A DNA stretch of 36,573 bases from Desulfurellales bacterium (GTDB lineage Bacteria > Campylobacterota_A > Desulfurellia > Desulfurellales > Hippeaceae). Each line of letters opens with the position of its first letter. The stretch's first letter is position 1. The translations under genes and the position numbers were made by a program. The DNA is taken from contig JALVTR010000075.1 in the NCBI GenBank assembly GCA_027035885.1, positions 1 through 36,573 of the forward strand, given 5' to 3'. The notes beneath the pieces are model-generated. The model did no database searches, had not been told where the DNA came from, and saw nothing but the letters and a program-made list of their open reading frames with translations. Below are positions 7,757 to 16,652 of this stretch, piece after piece.

Positions 7757-8961
7757 TTGTAAAGACCTACAGAGCACCCACTATGCAAGAGGCCATAAAG
7801 AAGATAAAGGAAGAGTTAGGCGAAGATGCACTTATTTTATCATACAAAAAAGTTAAGCAAGGTTCCTTCTTTTCCTTCTTCAAAAAGGAAGTTTATGAGG
7901 TAACAGCTGCACTGGATGAAAAACCATTAAACGAAAAACCTGCCTTTAAAAACGTAATAAAAAAATATACAAACAATAGGGTACCTACCCAAAAAAGTAC
8001 AAAAAAAGAAACAGACAATGACAACATAGAGGAAAGAATTAAAAAATTAGAGCAACTCATTTACAAAGCTGGAAAAGAGAATATCGAACGGCTTGTTAGC
8101 GATATAAAGTCCGATATTGATGATTTAAAAAAAGCCATAAATTACACTAAAAAATCCGAAGACATAGATTTATCAAAAATACCTTTGGGTATGAATAAGC
8201 ATTTCATGTACATGTGCGATATTGGAATAAAGAAAAAATATGCATACAAAATTGTTATTGGGGTTCACAAAAATATTGATAAAAACAGGTTAAATGAAGA
8301 TGAATATGTGAAAGAGTATTTATCCGTTGTCATAAGCCAATTTTTCAAGCAAAGCAAACCGACAAAAAAAAACATAGTCCTATTAGGGCCTACAGGCGTG
8401 GGAAAAACTACAACTTTGGCCAAATTAGCAGCTATTTATAAGCTTAAAGAGAATAAAAAGGTTGGCATAATAACAACTGATACGTACAGGATAGGGGCTG
8501 TTGACCAGCTTTTAAATTACGCAAAAATCATGGATATACCTGCTATCGTTAGCATAACAAAAGAAGATTTCAAAAACGCCGTGGAGAACCTAAGGTACAT
8601 GGACACGGTTTTAGTAGATACTGTTGGTAGAAGCCCCAAAGACTTAAAACGCTTAAACGAGCTTTTCAGCATATTCAAAGGGGAAAACAGGCTCCATATG
8701 TCGCTTGTTTTAGCCGTTAACACCAAAGAGGATGACTGTATAGATACTTACAATCAATTTAAAATTTTACCTATAAATGATCTTATATTTACCAAAGTGG
8801 ACGAAACAAAAACACCGGGCACTATGCTTAATATAGTTGTAAAAACAAAAAAACCTGTATTTTGCATATCGTACGGTCAAGATGTTCCAACAGACATTAT
8901 GGAGGCTCAACCGTTGAAAGTATCTTCCTTAATTATAAAAAGGGGAGTAGAAAATGGCTGA
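7753..8961 (+). CDS. flhF: Flagellar biosynthesis GTPase FlhF
   Basis: FlhF is an SRP-type GTPase that marks the site of flagellar assembly, usually the cell pole. The N-terminal basic region starts MIVKTYRAPTMQEAIKKIKEELG, as in the family, followed by a variable Lys-rich linker with coiled-coil character (about 80-140). The NG domain comes next: P-loop GPTGVGKTTT near residue 214, TDTYRIGAVDQL, the G3 motif as DTVGR (DTAGR in most homologues) and TKVDETKTPGT. The length of 402 residues is normal. It overlaps flhA by four bases and flhG by eight, so the three are one translationally coupled unit. Confidence 0.95.
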   Translation: MIVKTYRAPTMQEAIKKIKEELGEDALILSYKKVKQGSFFSFFKKEVYEVTAALDEKPLNEKPAFKNVIKKYTNNRVPTQKSTKKETDNDNIEERIKKLEQLIYKAGKENIERLVSDIKSDIDDLKKAINYTKKSEDIDLSKIPLGMNKHFMYMCDIGIKKKYAYKIVIGVHKNIDKNRLNEDEYVKEYLSVVISQFFKQSKPTKKNIVLLGPTGVGKTTTLAKLAAIYKLKENKKVGIITTDTYRIGAVDQLLNYAKIMDIPAIVSITKEDFKNAVENLRYMDTVLVDTVGRSPKDLKRLNELFSIFKGENRLHMSLVLAVNTKEDDCIDTYNQFKILPINDLIFTKVDETKTPGTMLNIVVKTKKPVFCISYGQDVPTDIMEAQPLKVSSLIIKRGVENG

Positions 8962-9811
8962 TCAGGCTGAAAAATTGAGGGAAATGGTAAAGGAAAAAGC
9001 TAAGGATAAGAAAAAATCAAGAGTAATAGCCTTTACGAGTGGAAAAGGGGGTGTTGGAAAAACAAACATCGTTGCAAACCTTGCATACCTTTTAAGCACA
9101 ATAAACAAAAAAGTTATAGTATTTGATGCGGATTTAGGTCTTGCGAACATAGATATACTGTTGGGTTTGAAGCCAAAGCACACCTTAATAGACGTTATAA
9201 AAAAGGGCAAAAAGATGAAAGACATTATGATAAAGGTAAATAACAATTTTCTGGTTATACCAGCTGGAAGCGGGGTAGAAGAAATGGCCAATATTAGTGA
9301 AGCGGTATTTTCAAAAATTAAAGATGATTTACAAGAAATAATAAAAGAAACAGATATCTTGTTGATAGACACAGGTGCAGGTATATCAAAAAAAGTTACA
9401 TCTTTCATAAAAAGTTCAGAGGAGGTTGTTGTAGTAACAACTCCAGAACCTACATCAATGGCAGATGCATATGCCGTAATCAAGATAGCATCATCAAACT
9501 ACAAAAGAGAAAATATAAACATCTTTGTAAACATGGCAAAGAACCAACAGGAAGCAGAAACCACTTACAACAATTTAAACAAGATTTGCAAGAAATTCTT
9601 AAGCAAAGAGTTCAGAAACGGGGGGTATTCATTAATAGACAAAAACTTACCTTTAGCAGTAAAACAGCAAAAAGCTGTAGCTGAATTGTACCCCAACTCC
9701 AACTTTACAATATCAATGAAAAAGTTTATAAATGGCATGTTTAAAGAAAACCTTAGGGTCAAGGAAAACCCTATTGCACGCTTCTTTGCGTCGCTATTTG
9801 GAGGTAGTTGA
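8954..9811 (+). CDS. flhG: Flagellar number regulator FlhG (MinD-like ATPase)
   Basis: FlhG (FleN/YlxH) is a MinD/ParA-type ATPase that limits flagellar number and acts with FlhF. The deviant Walker A motif SGKGGVGKT is at residues 29-37, FDADLGLANIDILLG follows, and Walker B is LLIDTGAGIS. The conserved MAKNQQEAE-type segment and the C-terminal FRGG-like region are also typical. Twenty Lys-rich residues precede the P-loop; in FlhG the N-terminal stretch contacts FlhF, though the usual DQA.LR motif appears here as DQAEKLREM, close to consensus. ATG 8954 lies inside the last codons of flhF. No minC or minE is nearby, which supports FlhG over MinD. Confidence 0.93.
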   Translation: MADQAEKLREMVKEKAKDKKKSRVIAFTSGKGGVGKTNIVANLAYLLSTINKKVIVFDADLGLANIDILLGLKPKHTLIDVIKKGKKMKDIMIKVNNNFLVIPAGSGVEEMANISEAVFSKIKDDLQEIIKETDILLIDTGAGISKKVTSFIKSSEEVVVVTTPEPTSMADAYAVIKIASSNYKRENINIFVNMAKNQQEAETTYNNLNKICKKFLSKEFRNGGYSLIDKNLPLAVKQQKAVAELYPNSNFTISMKKFINGMFKENLRVKENPIARFFASLFGGS

Positions 9812-10485
9812 TGAGTATAAGCCTTATATGGGGAGCTTTCGTAGGAGGATTGCTCAGTTTTTTCTCTCCTTGTATTTTTCCACTAATACCTGTATACATA
9901 TCTTTCGTAACTGGCTACAGTATAGGTGAGTTAAAAGAAAAGAAAAAGTTAAAACTAATACAAATTTTCCTAAGGACAACCTTATTTATCTTAGGTTTTG
10001 CCATTACTTTCATGTCTATGGGGGTAGCATCAAGTAGTATTGGAGAATTTCTACTAAGTAATAAAATTCTATTTGCCAGAATATCAGGCATAGTGGTAAT
10101 AATATTCGGCCTACATCTTGCAGAAATATTTAAACTTAATCTCCTGAATAGGACAAAAAGATTTACAGCCTGTTTCCATTCCACAGGCCTTATTTCATCA
10201 CTCGTGTTTGGGGTAATATTTGCTTTTGGCTGGAGTCCGTGCGTTGGGCCTATGCTCTCTTCTATATTAATTTTAGCTGCCGACACGGCAAATATGCAAC
10301 AAGGTGCTTTACTTCTCTTAGTATATTCATTGGGAATAGGGTTACCTTTTCTAATCTTTTCTTTCTCGATAAACTATTTTTTCAAAGCGTCTAAACTTTT
10401 AAGAAGATTGGACTTGCTTCAAAGGGCATCAGGAGTTCTACTTGTATTTGCTGGAATATACTTAATTTACAACGGTGGATTTTAA
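9811..10485 (+). CDS. ccdA: Cytochrome c biogenesis protein CcdA
   Basis: CcdA is a six-helix membrane protein that carries reducing power across the inner membrane for cytochrome c maturation and other periplasmic thiol proteins. The paired Cys-Pro motifs are both present: FFSPCIFPLIPVY near the N-terminus and WSPCVGPML in the middle. The 224-residue length is typical of CcdA, not full-length DsbD, and no thioredoxin domains are attached. The ORF track starts at TTG 9808, but ATG 9811 follows a GGAGGT ribosome binding site at good spacing and is preferred. Its first base is the last base of the flhG TGA. No cytochrome or other ccm gene is in the window, so its placement behind flagellar genes is positional and not explained. 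Confidence 0.92.
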   Translation: MSISLIWGAFVGGLLSFFSPCIFPLIPVYISFVTGYSIGELKEKKKLKLIQIFLRTTLFILGFAITFMSMGVASSSIGEFLLSNKILFARISGIVVIIFGLHLAEIFKLNLLNRTKRFTACFHSTGLISSLVFGVIFAFGWSPCVGPMLSSILILAADTANMQQGALLLLVYSLGIGLPFLIFSFSINYFFKASKLLRRLDLLQRASGVLLVFAGIYLIYNGGF

Positions 10486-10516
10486 TAATTTATACAAAAA
10501 TTGAGGGAGGTGACTT

Positions 10517-12127
10517 ATGATAAAAGTGTCAGTTAAGTCAATGACCATAGGTAGCTTTCTCCTCATTATAATAGGGTTTATATTTGCTACAATTTACACT
10601 TTAACAACATTAAGCAAAAACAAGTATAGTATAAATAAAATCTACCACAGGGATTTAAACGAAATTGTTTTATACAATAAGATTGAAAGCAATTATAGCA
10701 AAGGTTCAAAACTTCTACTCAAAGCCTATATAAAAGATAACCCAAATTTAATTAACCAAGCTAAAGTGTATTTCAATAGGATAAATAGTCTTATTAATAG
10801 CACTGTCAACAATGGTAAAACCAAATTGTCACCTATGGAGATTAGCACTCTTAACAATATTAAAGGCAAAATAAATTCTGATTTAAAACATGCAATCCAG
10901 GACATGATAAGTGCTATACAATCAGGAAATGTATCAAATGGCGTGATAAAAGAACTTAACGACATATCAAGTTCTATACAAGACATATCAACAAAACTTA
11001 CAGATAATAGAATAGGAATAATGAGAGCTTCTATGGATAAAATAAAATCAAGCCTCAAAACAACTTTGGCTATTCTAATCGTAATCTACTCCATACTAAC
11101 AATAATACTGTTATCCTCGTTTGCCTTTATTAAAAACAACCTGCTAAATCCACTATTGGAAGTCTCTAAAGTAATAGAAGTATTTAAACATGGCAATCTA
11201 AACATAAGGTTTGACATACACTCAAGAAACGAAATTGGAAAACTAAAACAAGATTTAAACGACATGGCAATAGAGTTAAGCAAAATGGTCAAAAATATAA
11301 AACAGGCATCCGATATTATGGTAACAAATTCATCAAGTTTGGCAAGTGCGGCAGCAGAGATGTCTGCAACCAATGAAGAAACAACTATAAGCATGGAAGA
11401 AATAATGCATGCAATAAACGACGCAACAAAAGCCATAGATGACATAGCAAAGTCAGCTGAAAACGTTACACATCTTGCAAATCAGATAGGTGAAGTCAAT
11501 GAAAAGATGATTCATGATATAGAGGAAAGGGTTAACAATATGGAAATTAACGCAAAGTTAGCAGAGGATACAATGAACCAAATTAACATTGTTGGCGAAT
11601 CATCAAAACAAATCGGTAAAATCGTTGATGTTATCAGTGATATAGCAGATCAAACAAATTTACTTGCACTGAATGCCGCAATTGAAGCTGCTCGTGCAGG
11701 AGAAGCAGGACGTGGCTTTGCTGTCGTTGCAGATGAGGTTAGAAAATTGGCAGAGAAGACACAGAACTCTACCGAAGAAATAAGAAGTATGATTGTAAAA
11801 ATGCAGCAAGATGTTGATAACTCCATTAAAAAAACAAAGAAAACTCAAGACAGTATATTATCAGAAGCAAAAGCAATACAACTAAATAAAAATCATATAA
11901 ATGAAGTGGTAGACAAAACAGGGCAAACAATAAAAGAAATTAACTCAACAAGTGCGGCAATTGAAGAAATCTCAGCAACTGTAGCCGAGATAAATTCCCA
12001 AGTTCAAGAGGTTACAGAAGCAGCTAAAGAAAATACAAAAACCTCAGAAAATGTATCAAGGGCATCTGATGAACTTAAAAATTTAGCTGAGAATGTATCT
12101 GAAGCTATAGGCAAATTTAAAGTATAA
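10517..12127 (+). CDS. Methyl-accepting chemotaxis protein
   Basis: A membrane chemoreceptor of 536 residues. It has an N-terminal helix (about 10-30), a roughly 150-residue extracytoplasmic, mostly helical sensor region (four-helix-bundle type in appearance), a second helix (about 180-202), a HAMP domain ([20 protein letters not shown] onward) and the kinase-control bundle. The hairpin tip is the classic [20 protein letters not shown] followed by [20 protein letters not shown]. Gln/Glu-rich heptads flank the tip as likely methylation sites. There is no C-terminal NWETF-type CheR-binding peptide; it ends AIGKFKV. A strong GGGAGGTG ribosome binding site precedes it. The ligand cannot be predicted, and no che genes are in the window. 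Confidence 0.95.
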   Translation: MIKVSVKSMTIGSFLLIIIGFIFATIYTLTTLSKNKYSINKIYHRDLNEIVLYNKIESNYSKGSKLLLKAYIKDNPNLINQAKVYFNRINSLINSTVNNGKTKLSPMEISTLNNIKGKINSDLKHAIQDMISAIQSGNVSNGVIKELNDISSSIQDISTKLTDNRIGIMRASMDKIKSSLKTTLAILIVIYSILTIILLSSFAFIKNNLLNPLLEVSKVIEVFKHGNLNIRFDIHSRNEIGKLKQDLNDMAIELSKMVKNIKQASDIMVTNSSSLASAAAEMSATNEETTISMEEIMHAINDATKAIDDIAKSAENVTHLANQIGEVNEKMIHDIEERVNNMEINAKLAEDTMNQINIVGESSKQIGKIVDVISDIADQTNLLALNAAIEAARAGEAGRGFAVVADEVRKLAEKTQNSTEEIRSMIVKMQQDVDNSIKKTKKTQDSILSEAKAIQLNKNHINEVVDKTGQTIKEINSTSAAIEEISATVAEINSQVQEVTEAAKENTKTSENVSRASDELKNLAENVSEAIGKFKV

Positions 12128-12139
12128 GGGGTATTAATA

Positions 12140-13417
12140 ATGAGAATACTTGTTGTGGGTAGCGGCGGAAGAGAACACGCAATAGCATACAAAATAAAAC
12201 AATCCAAACTCTGTAGTAGCTTATATTGCCTACCGGGGAATGGTGGAACAGCTAAAATAGCAAAAAACATAGATATAAAGACCGATGACATAAAGAGAAT
12301 CGTTAAATTTTCAAAAAAAGAAAATATAGACCTTGTTGTAGTGGGGCCTGAAAACCCACTTGCTCTTGGTATAGTTGATGAGTTAGAAAAAGCCGGAATA
12401 AATGCGTTTGGACCAAAAAAAAATGCTGCAATAATTGAAGCAAGCAAAACGTTTACAAAATCTTTTTTAAAAAAACACTCAATTCCAACGGCAGAGTATG
12501 AAACATTTTATGACTTTGATAGCGCTAAAAAATATATTGAATCAAAAGGTGTGCCAATTGTTGTAAAAGCGGATGGTTTAGCTGCTGGAAAAGGTGTCAC
12601 AGTGGCAAAAACTGAAGAAGAGGCAACTAAAGCATTGGAAGATATCTTCATCAAAAAGAGGTTTGGTGAAGCTGGCAATATGGCAGTCATCGAAGAATTC
12701 TTAGAAGGTGAAGAGGCTTCTTTTTTAGCTTTCAGCGATGGAGAAAACATACTCCCCATGATAGCAGCGCAAGACCACAAACCAATATACAACAACGATG
12801 AAGGTCCAAATACAGGTGGAATGGGCGCTTACGCCCCTACCCCAATTATTGATAAAGAAATACAACAGTACATAACCGAAAATATCATGAAAAAGACGAT
12901 TCTTGGTATGGAGGCAGAAGGTAGAGCCTATAAAGGTGTTCTTTATGCCGGGTTGATGATAAAAAATAAAAAACCATACGTCTTAGAATTCAATTGCCGC
13001 TTTGGGGACCCAGAAACACAGGCAATACTGCCACTCCTTGAAAGCGATATTGTAGAGGTTATGCTTGCCACAGTAGAAGGGAACTTAGACGGTTATAGCC
13101 TGAAATGGAAAAACGAGTATGCAATCTCTGTCGTACTGGCAAGCGGAGGATATCCATTAAATTACGAGAAAGACAAAACAATAACAGGTTTATATGAAGT
13201 AGAAAAATTAGAGGATATAATTGTGTTCCACGCAGGAACAAAGATGAATGGAAACGGTAATATCGTGACAAATGGTGGCCGCGTCTTAAACGTTGTTGGC
13301 TTGGATAAAGACTTCAAAAAGGCACAGAAAAAAGCGTACGATGCGATAAAGCTCATAAACTTCGACAAAATGTATTACAGAACAGATATTGGCAATAAAG
13401 TATACAAGTATCTATGA
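12140..13417 (+). CDS. purD: Phosphoribosylamine-glycine ligase
   Basis: PurD joins glycine to 5-phosphoribosylamine with ATP, the second step of de novo purine synthesis, in the cytosol. The 425-residue protein has the full GARS layout: MRILVVGSGGREHAI, LPGNGGTA, then the ATP-grasp domain with VVKADGLAAGKGV, EEFLEGEEAS, GPNTGGMGAYAP, and the metal-binding LEFNCRFGDPETQ, and finally the C-terminal domain. It starts 12 bases after the chemoreceptor stop behind a GGGGT sequence and its stop overlaps the next start (ATGA), so it is coupled to the small Cys-rich gene and close to purH. Confidence 0.97.
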   Translation: MRILVVGSGGREHAIAYKIKQSKLCSSLYCLPGNGGTAKIAKNIDIKTDDIKRIVKFSKKENIDLVVVGPENPLALGIVDELEKAGINAFGPKKNAAIIEASKTFTKSFLKKHSIPTAEYETFYDFDSAKKYIESKGVPIVVKADGLAAGKGVTVAKTEEEATKALEDIFIKKRFGEAGNMAVIEEFLEGEEASFLAFSDGENILPMIAAQDHKPIYNNDEGPNTGGMGAYAPTPIIDKEIQQYITENIMKKTILGMEAEGRAYKGVLYAGLMIKNKKPYVLEFNCRFGDPETQAILPLLESDIVEVMLATVEGNLDGYSLKWKNEYAISVVLASGGYPLNYEKDKTITGLYEVEKLEDIIVFHAGTKMNGNGNIVTNGGRVLNVVGLDKDFKKAQKKAYDAIKLINFDKMYYRTDIGNKVYKYL

Positions 13418-13731
13418 AAAAGGAAAAAAGGATAAAAAAAGATGAAAAAGTCCTTAGAAAGTTCATACAGGTATATTGTCAAAATAATCATTTAAAAAAA
13501 GGCGTTCCTGAATACAAAGATGGGTACTGTAAAGAGTGTTATGAACTTTTGGAATACTCTCTAAAACGCCTTTACAATTGCCCTCTCGACCCAAAGCCCC
13601 AATGTAAACACTGTAAGGTTCACTGCTATAAACCAAAGATGAGGCAAAAAATTAAAGAGATTATGAAGTATAGCGGAATATATTTTGTAAAACACGGGAG
13701 GATAGATTGGGTTCTTCACTATTTCTTTTAA
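13414..13731 (+). CDS. Nitrous-oxide-stimulated promoter family protein (YgbA-like)
   Basis: A 105-residue Cys-rich cytosolic protein. YC, GYCKECYELLEYSLKRL, NCPLD and QCKHCKVHCY followed by K.. MRQKI..IMKYSG match the YgbA_NO family pattern (Pfam PF11756, named from memory). Seven Cys and several His residues suggest metal binding or redox sensitivity. In enterobacteria ygbA is controlled by the nitric-oxide sensor NsrR and has been linked to recovery from nitrosative stress, but the molecular activity is not clear. Here it is coupled by ATGA to purD, and a purH promoter follows, so it looks like the end of an operon. Family assignment is fairly sure; a role in this organism is not. Confidence 0.8.
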   Translation: MKKEKRIKKDEKVLRKFIQVYCQNNHLKKGVPEYKDGYCKECYELLEYSLKRLYNCPLDPKPQCKHCKVHCYKPKMRQKIKEIMKYSGIYFVKHGRIDWVLHYFF

Positions 13732-13732
13732 T

Positions 13733-13761
13733 TTGACATAATATTAAATCACTGATAATTT
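13733..13761 (+). promoter_or_regulatory. Predicted sigma70-type promoter for purH
   Basis: TTGACA (13733-13738), a 17-base spacer and TAATTT (13756-13761) lie just after the ygbA-like stop and 17 bases before the purH ATG. The expected transcript start is about 10 bases ahead of ATG, so the GGGGGT ribosome binding site would sit at the very 5' end. Its -35 overlaps the end of the previous gene. Confidence 0.55.
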
Positions 13762-13778
13762 TTTAAAAGGGGGTAAAA

Positions 13779-15284
13779 ATGGAGAAGGCTGCATTAATTA
13801 GTGTTTACAAAAAAAAGGGTATAGTTACTTTTGCAAAATTTCTAAGAAACAAGGGTTTTAAAATCCTATCAACAGGCTCGACTGCGAAACTGTTGAGTTC
13901 AAACGGCATAGAAACAATTAAAGTAGAAGATTATACGGGTTTTAAAGAGATGTTGGATGGTCGTGTAAAAACCCTACACCCAAAAATTCATGGTGGAATA
14001 CTGTTTAAAAGAGACAACTCCGAGCATAAGGTGACAGTAGAAGAGCTCGGAATATTCGACATAAAGGTCGTTGTAGTAAACCTGTATCCCTTTGAAGATG
14101 TTGCGTTAAAAACAGATGACGAATATGAGTTGATAGAGAATATAGATATCGGCGGCCCTACTCTTTTGAGAGCGGCGGCAAAGAATTTTAAAGATGTGCT
14201 TGTTGTGTGCAATTTAGACGACTATGAATGGATAATGGGAAACTTCAACACGATTGATGAAATAAAGCGCAAAGAATTTGCTCTTAAAGTATTCGCCAAG
14301 ACCTCTTATTACGACAGTATTATTTTGGACAAATTATCAAACACAAGCCTCTTTAAAGAAAAAGGCATAGCAACAAAAATAAAACAGGAGTTAAGATATG
14401 GCGAAAATCCACATCAAAAGGCATATTTTGGCTATAACCCTTTAAGAAAAGGAATAGCCAACTTAGAACAACTAAACGGTAAAGAGCTTTCATACAACAA
14501 TATTTTGGACATAGATGTTGCATACAGGATGATGCTGGATTTTGATAAAACAACGTGCGCAATCATAAAACACAGCACACCTTGTGGTGTGGCGCAACAC
14601 GCCAATCAAACAGAGGCATACCTAAACGCCTTAGCGTGCGACCCTGTAAGCGCATTCGGTGGAATCATTGGAATTAATGACAAGCTAAACAAAAACGTGG
14701 CAAAGCTAATTACAGAAAGGTTTTATGAGGTTGTAGTGGCCTTCGACTTTGAAAATGAGGCATTGGAACTGTTAAAAACAAAGAAGAACTTAAGGGTCGT
14801 TAAAGTGCCAAAAACAAACCTTGATTTCTTGGAGATTAGAAGCGTACTTGGTGGATACCTTGTTCAGGAAAGTGATTCTAATGGCGGTTTTGACTATGAA
14901 GTTGTGTCAAATATAAAACCTGCAGAAAGTCAAATTGAAGATTTAAAATTCGCTTTCAAAGTTTCAAAATATGCCAAATCAAACGCAATAGTCTATGCAA
15001 AAGACAAAAAAACCCTTGCCATTGGAACAGGACAAACATCACGAGTAGACTCAGCAAAATTTGCTGCATTGAGGGCTAAAGACTTAAACATTGACCTGAA
15101 TGGCTGCGTCATGGCATCGGACGGATTTTTTCCCTTCAGAGATTCGGTAGATTTCGCAAGTAGAATCGGCATAAAGGCTATCGCTGAACCTGGAGGTTCA
15201 ATAAGAGACAAAGAGGTAATCAAAGCAGCAGATGAATATGGAATAGCGTTGGTATTTACACACACAAGACACTTTAGACATTGA
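13779..15284 (+). CDS. purH: Bifunctional AICAR transformylase / IMP cyclohydrolase
   Basis: PurH carries out the last two steps of IMP synthesis. The N-terminal cyclohydrolase (MGS-like) domain shows SVYKKKGIVTFAKFL, STGSTAKLL, LDGRVKTLHPKIHGG and NIDIGGPTLLRAAAKN. The C-terminal transformylase domain shows RYGENPHQKAYF, the Lys-His catalytic stretch IIKHSTPCGVA, ACDPVSAFGGIIG, ASDGFFPFRDSVD and EPGGSIRDKEVI, and the normal terminus RHFRH. At 501 residues it is slightly short but complete. The ribosome binding site is GGGGGT. It has its own likely promoter, but glmU follows only 12 bases downstream. Confidence 0.97.
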   Translation: MEKAALISVYKKKGIVTFAKFLRNKGFKILSTGSTAKLLSSNGIETIKVEDYTGFKEMLDGRVKTLHPKIHGGILFKRDNSEHKVTVEELGIFDIKVVVVNLYPFEDVALKTDDEYELIENIDIGGPTLLRAAAKNFKDVLVVCNLDDYEWIMGNFNTIDEIKRKEFALKVFAKTSYYDSIILDKLSNTSLFKEKGIATKIKQELRYGENPHQKAYFGYNPLRKGIANLEQLNGKELSYNNILDIDVAYRMMLDFDKTTCAIIKHSTPCGVAQHANQTEAYLNALACDPVSAFGGIIGINDKLNKNVAKLITERFYEVVVAFDFENEALELLKTKKNLRVVKVPKTNLDFLEIRSVLGGYLVQESDSNGGFDYEVVSNIKPAESQIEDLKFAFKVSKYAKSNAIVYAKDKKTLAIGTGQTSRVDSAKFAALRAKDLNIDLNGCVMASDGFFPFRDSVDFASRIGIKAIAEPGGSIRDKEVIKAADEYGIALVFTHTRHFRH

Positions 15285-15296
15285 TGGAGGTTTTTT

Positions 15297-16652
15297 ATGG
15301 AAGCTGTAATACTGGCAGCAGGCAAGTCAACCAGAATGAAATCCAAAACAAGCAAAATATTCCACAATATATGTGGTAAACCTATAATATTTTACATTGT
15401 AAAGGCTTTGAAAAGATACAAAATACATATTGTCTCGAATGAAGAGGCAAAAAATACCCTAAAGAAAATGTTTCCAAAGGCCGAAATACACATCCAAGAA
15501 GTACAAAAAGGGACTGCCGACGCATTGTCTAAAGCAATAAACCATATAAATTCAGATGCTTTTGCAGTAGTAAATGGGGATATGCCTTTAATAGATTCAA
15601 ACGATTTTGAGACAGGCTTCAATCTACTTAAAGCAAACAAACTGGATTGCTTAATTTTGACAACATTTTTAGAAAATCCACAGGGCTACGGTAGAATAGT
15701 TAAGGATGGAAGCGGTCTGCAAATAATCGAAGAAAAGGATGCAAGCAATACTATAAAAAGGATAAAAGAGGTAAACAGCGGAATATACATTTTTGATACG
15801 AAAGCTGCTCTAAAAGCCCTACCTAAAATAGAGAAAAACGAAAAAACGGGAGAATACTATTTAACAGATATTATAAAGTTCTTAAATAAAGTAGATACAT
15901 TAAACATAAAATCGGAAAACATGTTGGGAGTAAATACCCGCAGGCAACTGAGTGAAGCAAGAAAAATCATTCAGCAAAGGATTATCGACAATTTTGAGAA
16001 TGTAACTTTCATTGATCCAGAAAACACTTATATAAACTACGGTGTAGAAATCGGAGAAGATACCATAATTTATCCAAATGTTCACTTGAGAAATAAAACA
16101 AGAATTGGTAGGGAATGCATAATAGAGAACGGCAATATAATAGAGAAATCTATAGTTAAAGACAACGTTCATATAAAACCGTATTGCGTGATAGAAGAAA
16201 GTATAATTTACGATAACTGTGAGATAGGCCCCTTCGCACACCTAAGGCCCATGAGTGAGCTTAAAAGTTGCGTGAGAATAGGAAATTTTGTCGAAACGAA
16301 AAAGGTAAAAATTGGGGAAGGGACAAAAGCAAGTCATTTAACGTACTTAGGTGATGCCGTTATAGGCGAAAATGTAAACGTGGGTTGCGGGACAATTACA
16401 TGCAATTACGACGGTTACCAGAAAAATGAAACAATCATAGGGGATAGAGTGTTTATAGGCTCAGATGTTCAACTTGTAGCACCAGTCAAAGTCGGTGATG
16501 ATGCACTGGTTGCCGCAGGAACAACTGTAACAAAGGATGTTGAACCTTCCGCTTTAGCAATATCACGAGTGCCACAGACAAACAAGCAAGGATGGGCAAA
16601 AAAATACCGAGATGCAATAGAAAAAAGAGTCAAGGAAAAAAAGAAAACATAG
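15297..16652 (+). CDS. glmU: Bifunctional GlcN-1-P acetyltransferase / GlcNAc-1-P uridyltransferase
   Basis: GlmU makes UDP-GlcNAc for peptidoglycan and lipid A. The N-terminal uridyltransferase domain has ILAAGKSTRMKSKTSKIFH, QKGTADAL and GDMPLI. The C-terminal left-handed beta-helix acetyltransferase domain shows repeating hexapeptides and the active-site segments HLRP, GNFVETKKVKIGEGTKASHL, YLGDAVIG, NVGCGTITCNYDG and VAAGTTVTKDV. The length (451) is normal. A GGAGG site precedes ATG 15297. It ends in a Lys-rich tail directly abutting the CLC gene, whose ATG begins on the next base after the stop codon. Confidence 0.97.
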   Translation: MEAVILAAGKSTRMKSKTSKIFHNICGKPIIFYIVKALKRYKIHIVSNEEAKNTLKKMFPKAEIHIQEVQKGTADALSKAINHINSDAFAVVNGDMPLIDSNDFETGFNLLKANKLDCLILTTFLENPQGYGRIVKDGSGLQIIEEKDASNTIKRIKEVNSGIYIFDTKAALKALPKIEKNEKTGEYYLTDIIKFLNKVDTLNIKSENMLGVNTRRQLSEARKIIQQRIIDNFENVTFIDPENTYINYGVEIGEDTIIYPNVHLRNKTRIGRECIIENGNIIEKSIVKDNVHIKPYCVIEESIIYDNCEIGPFAHLRPMSELKSCVRIGNFVETKKVKIGEGTKASHLTYLGDAVIGENVNVGCGTITCNYDGYQKNETIIGDRVFIGSDVQLVAPVKVGDDALVAAGTTVTKDVEPSALAISRVPQTNKQGWAKKYRDAIEKRVKEKKKT

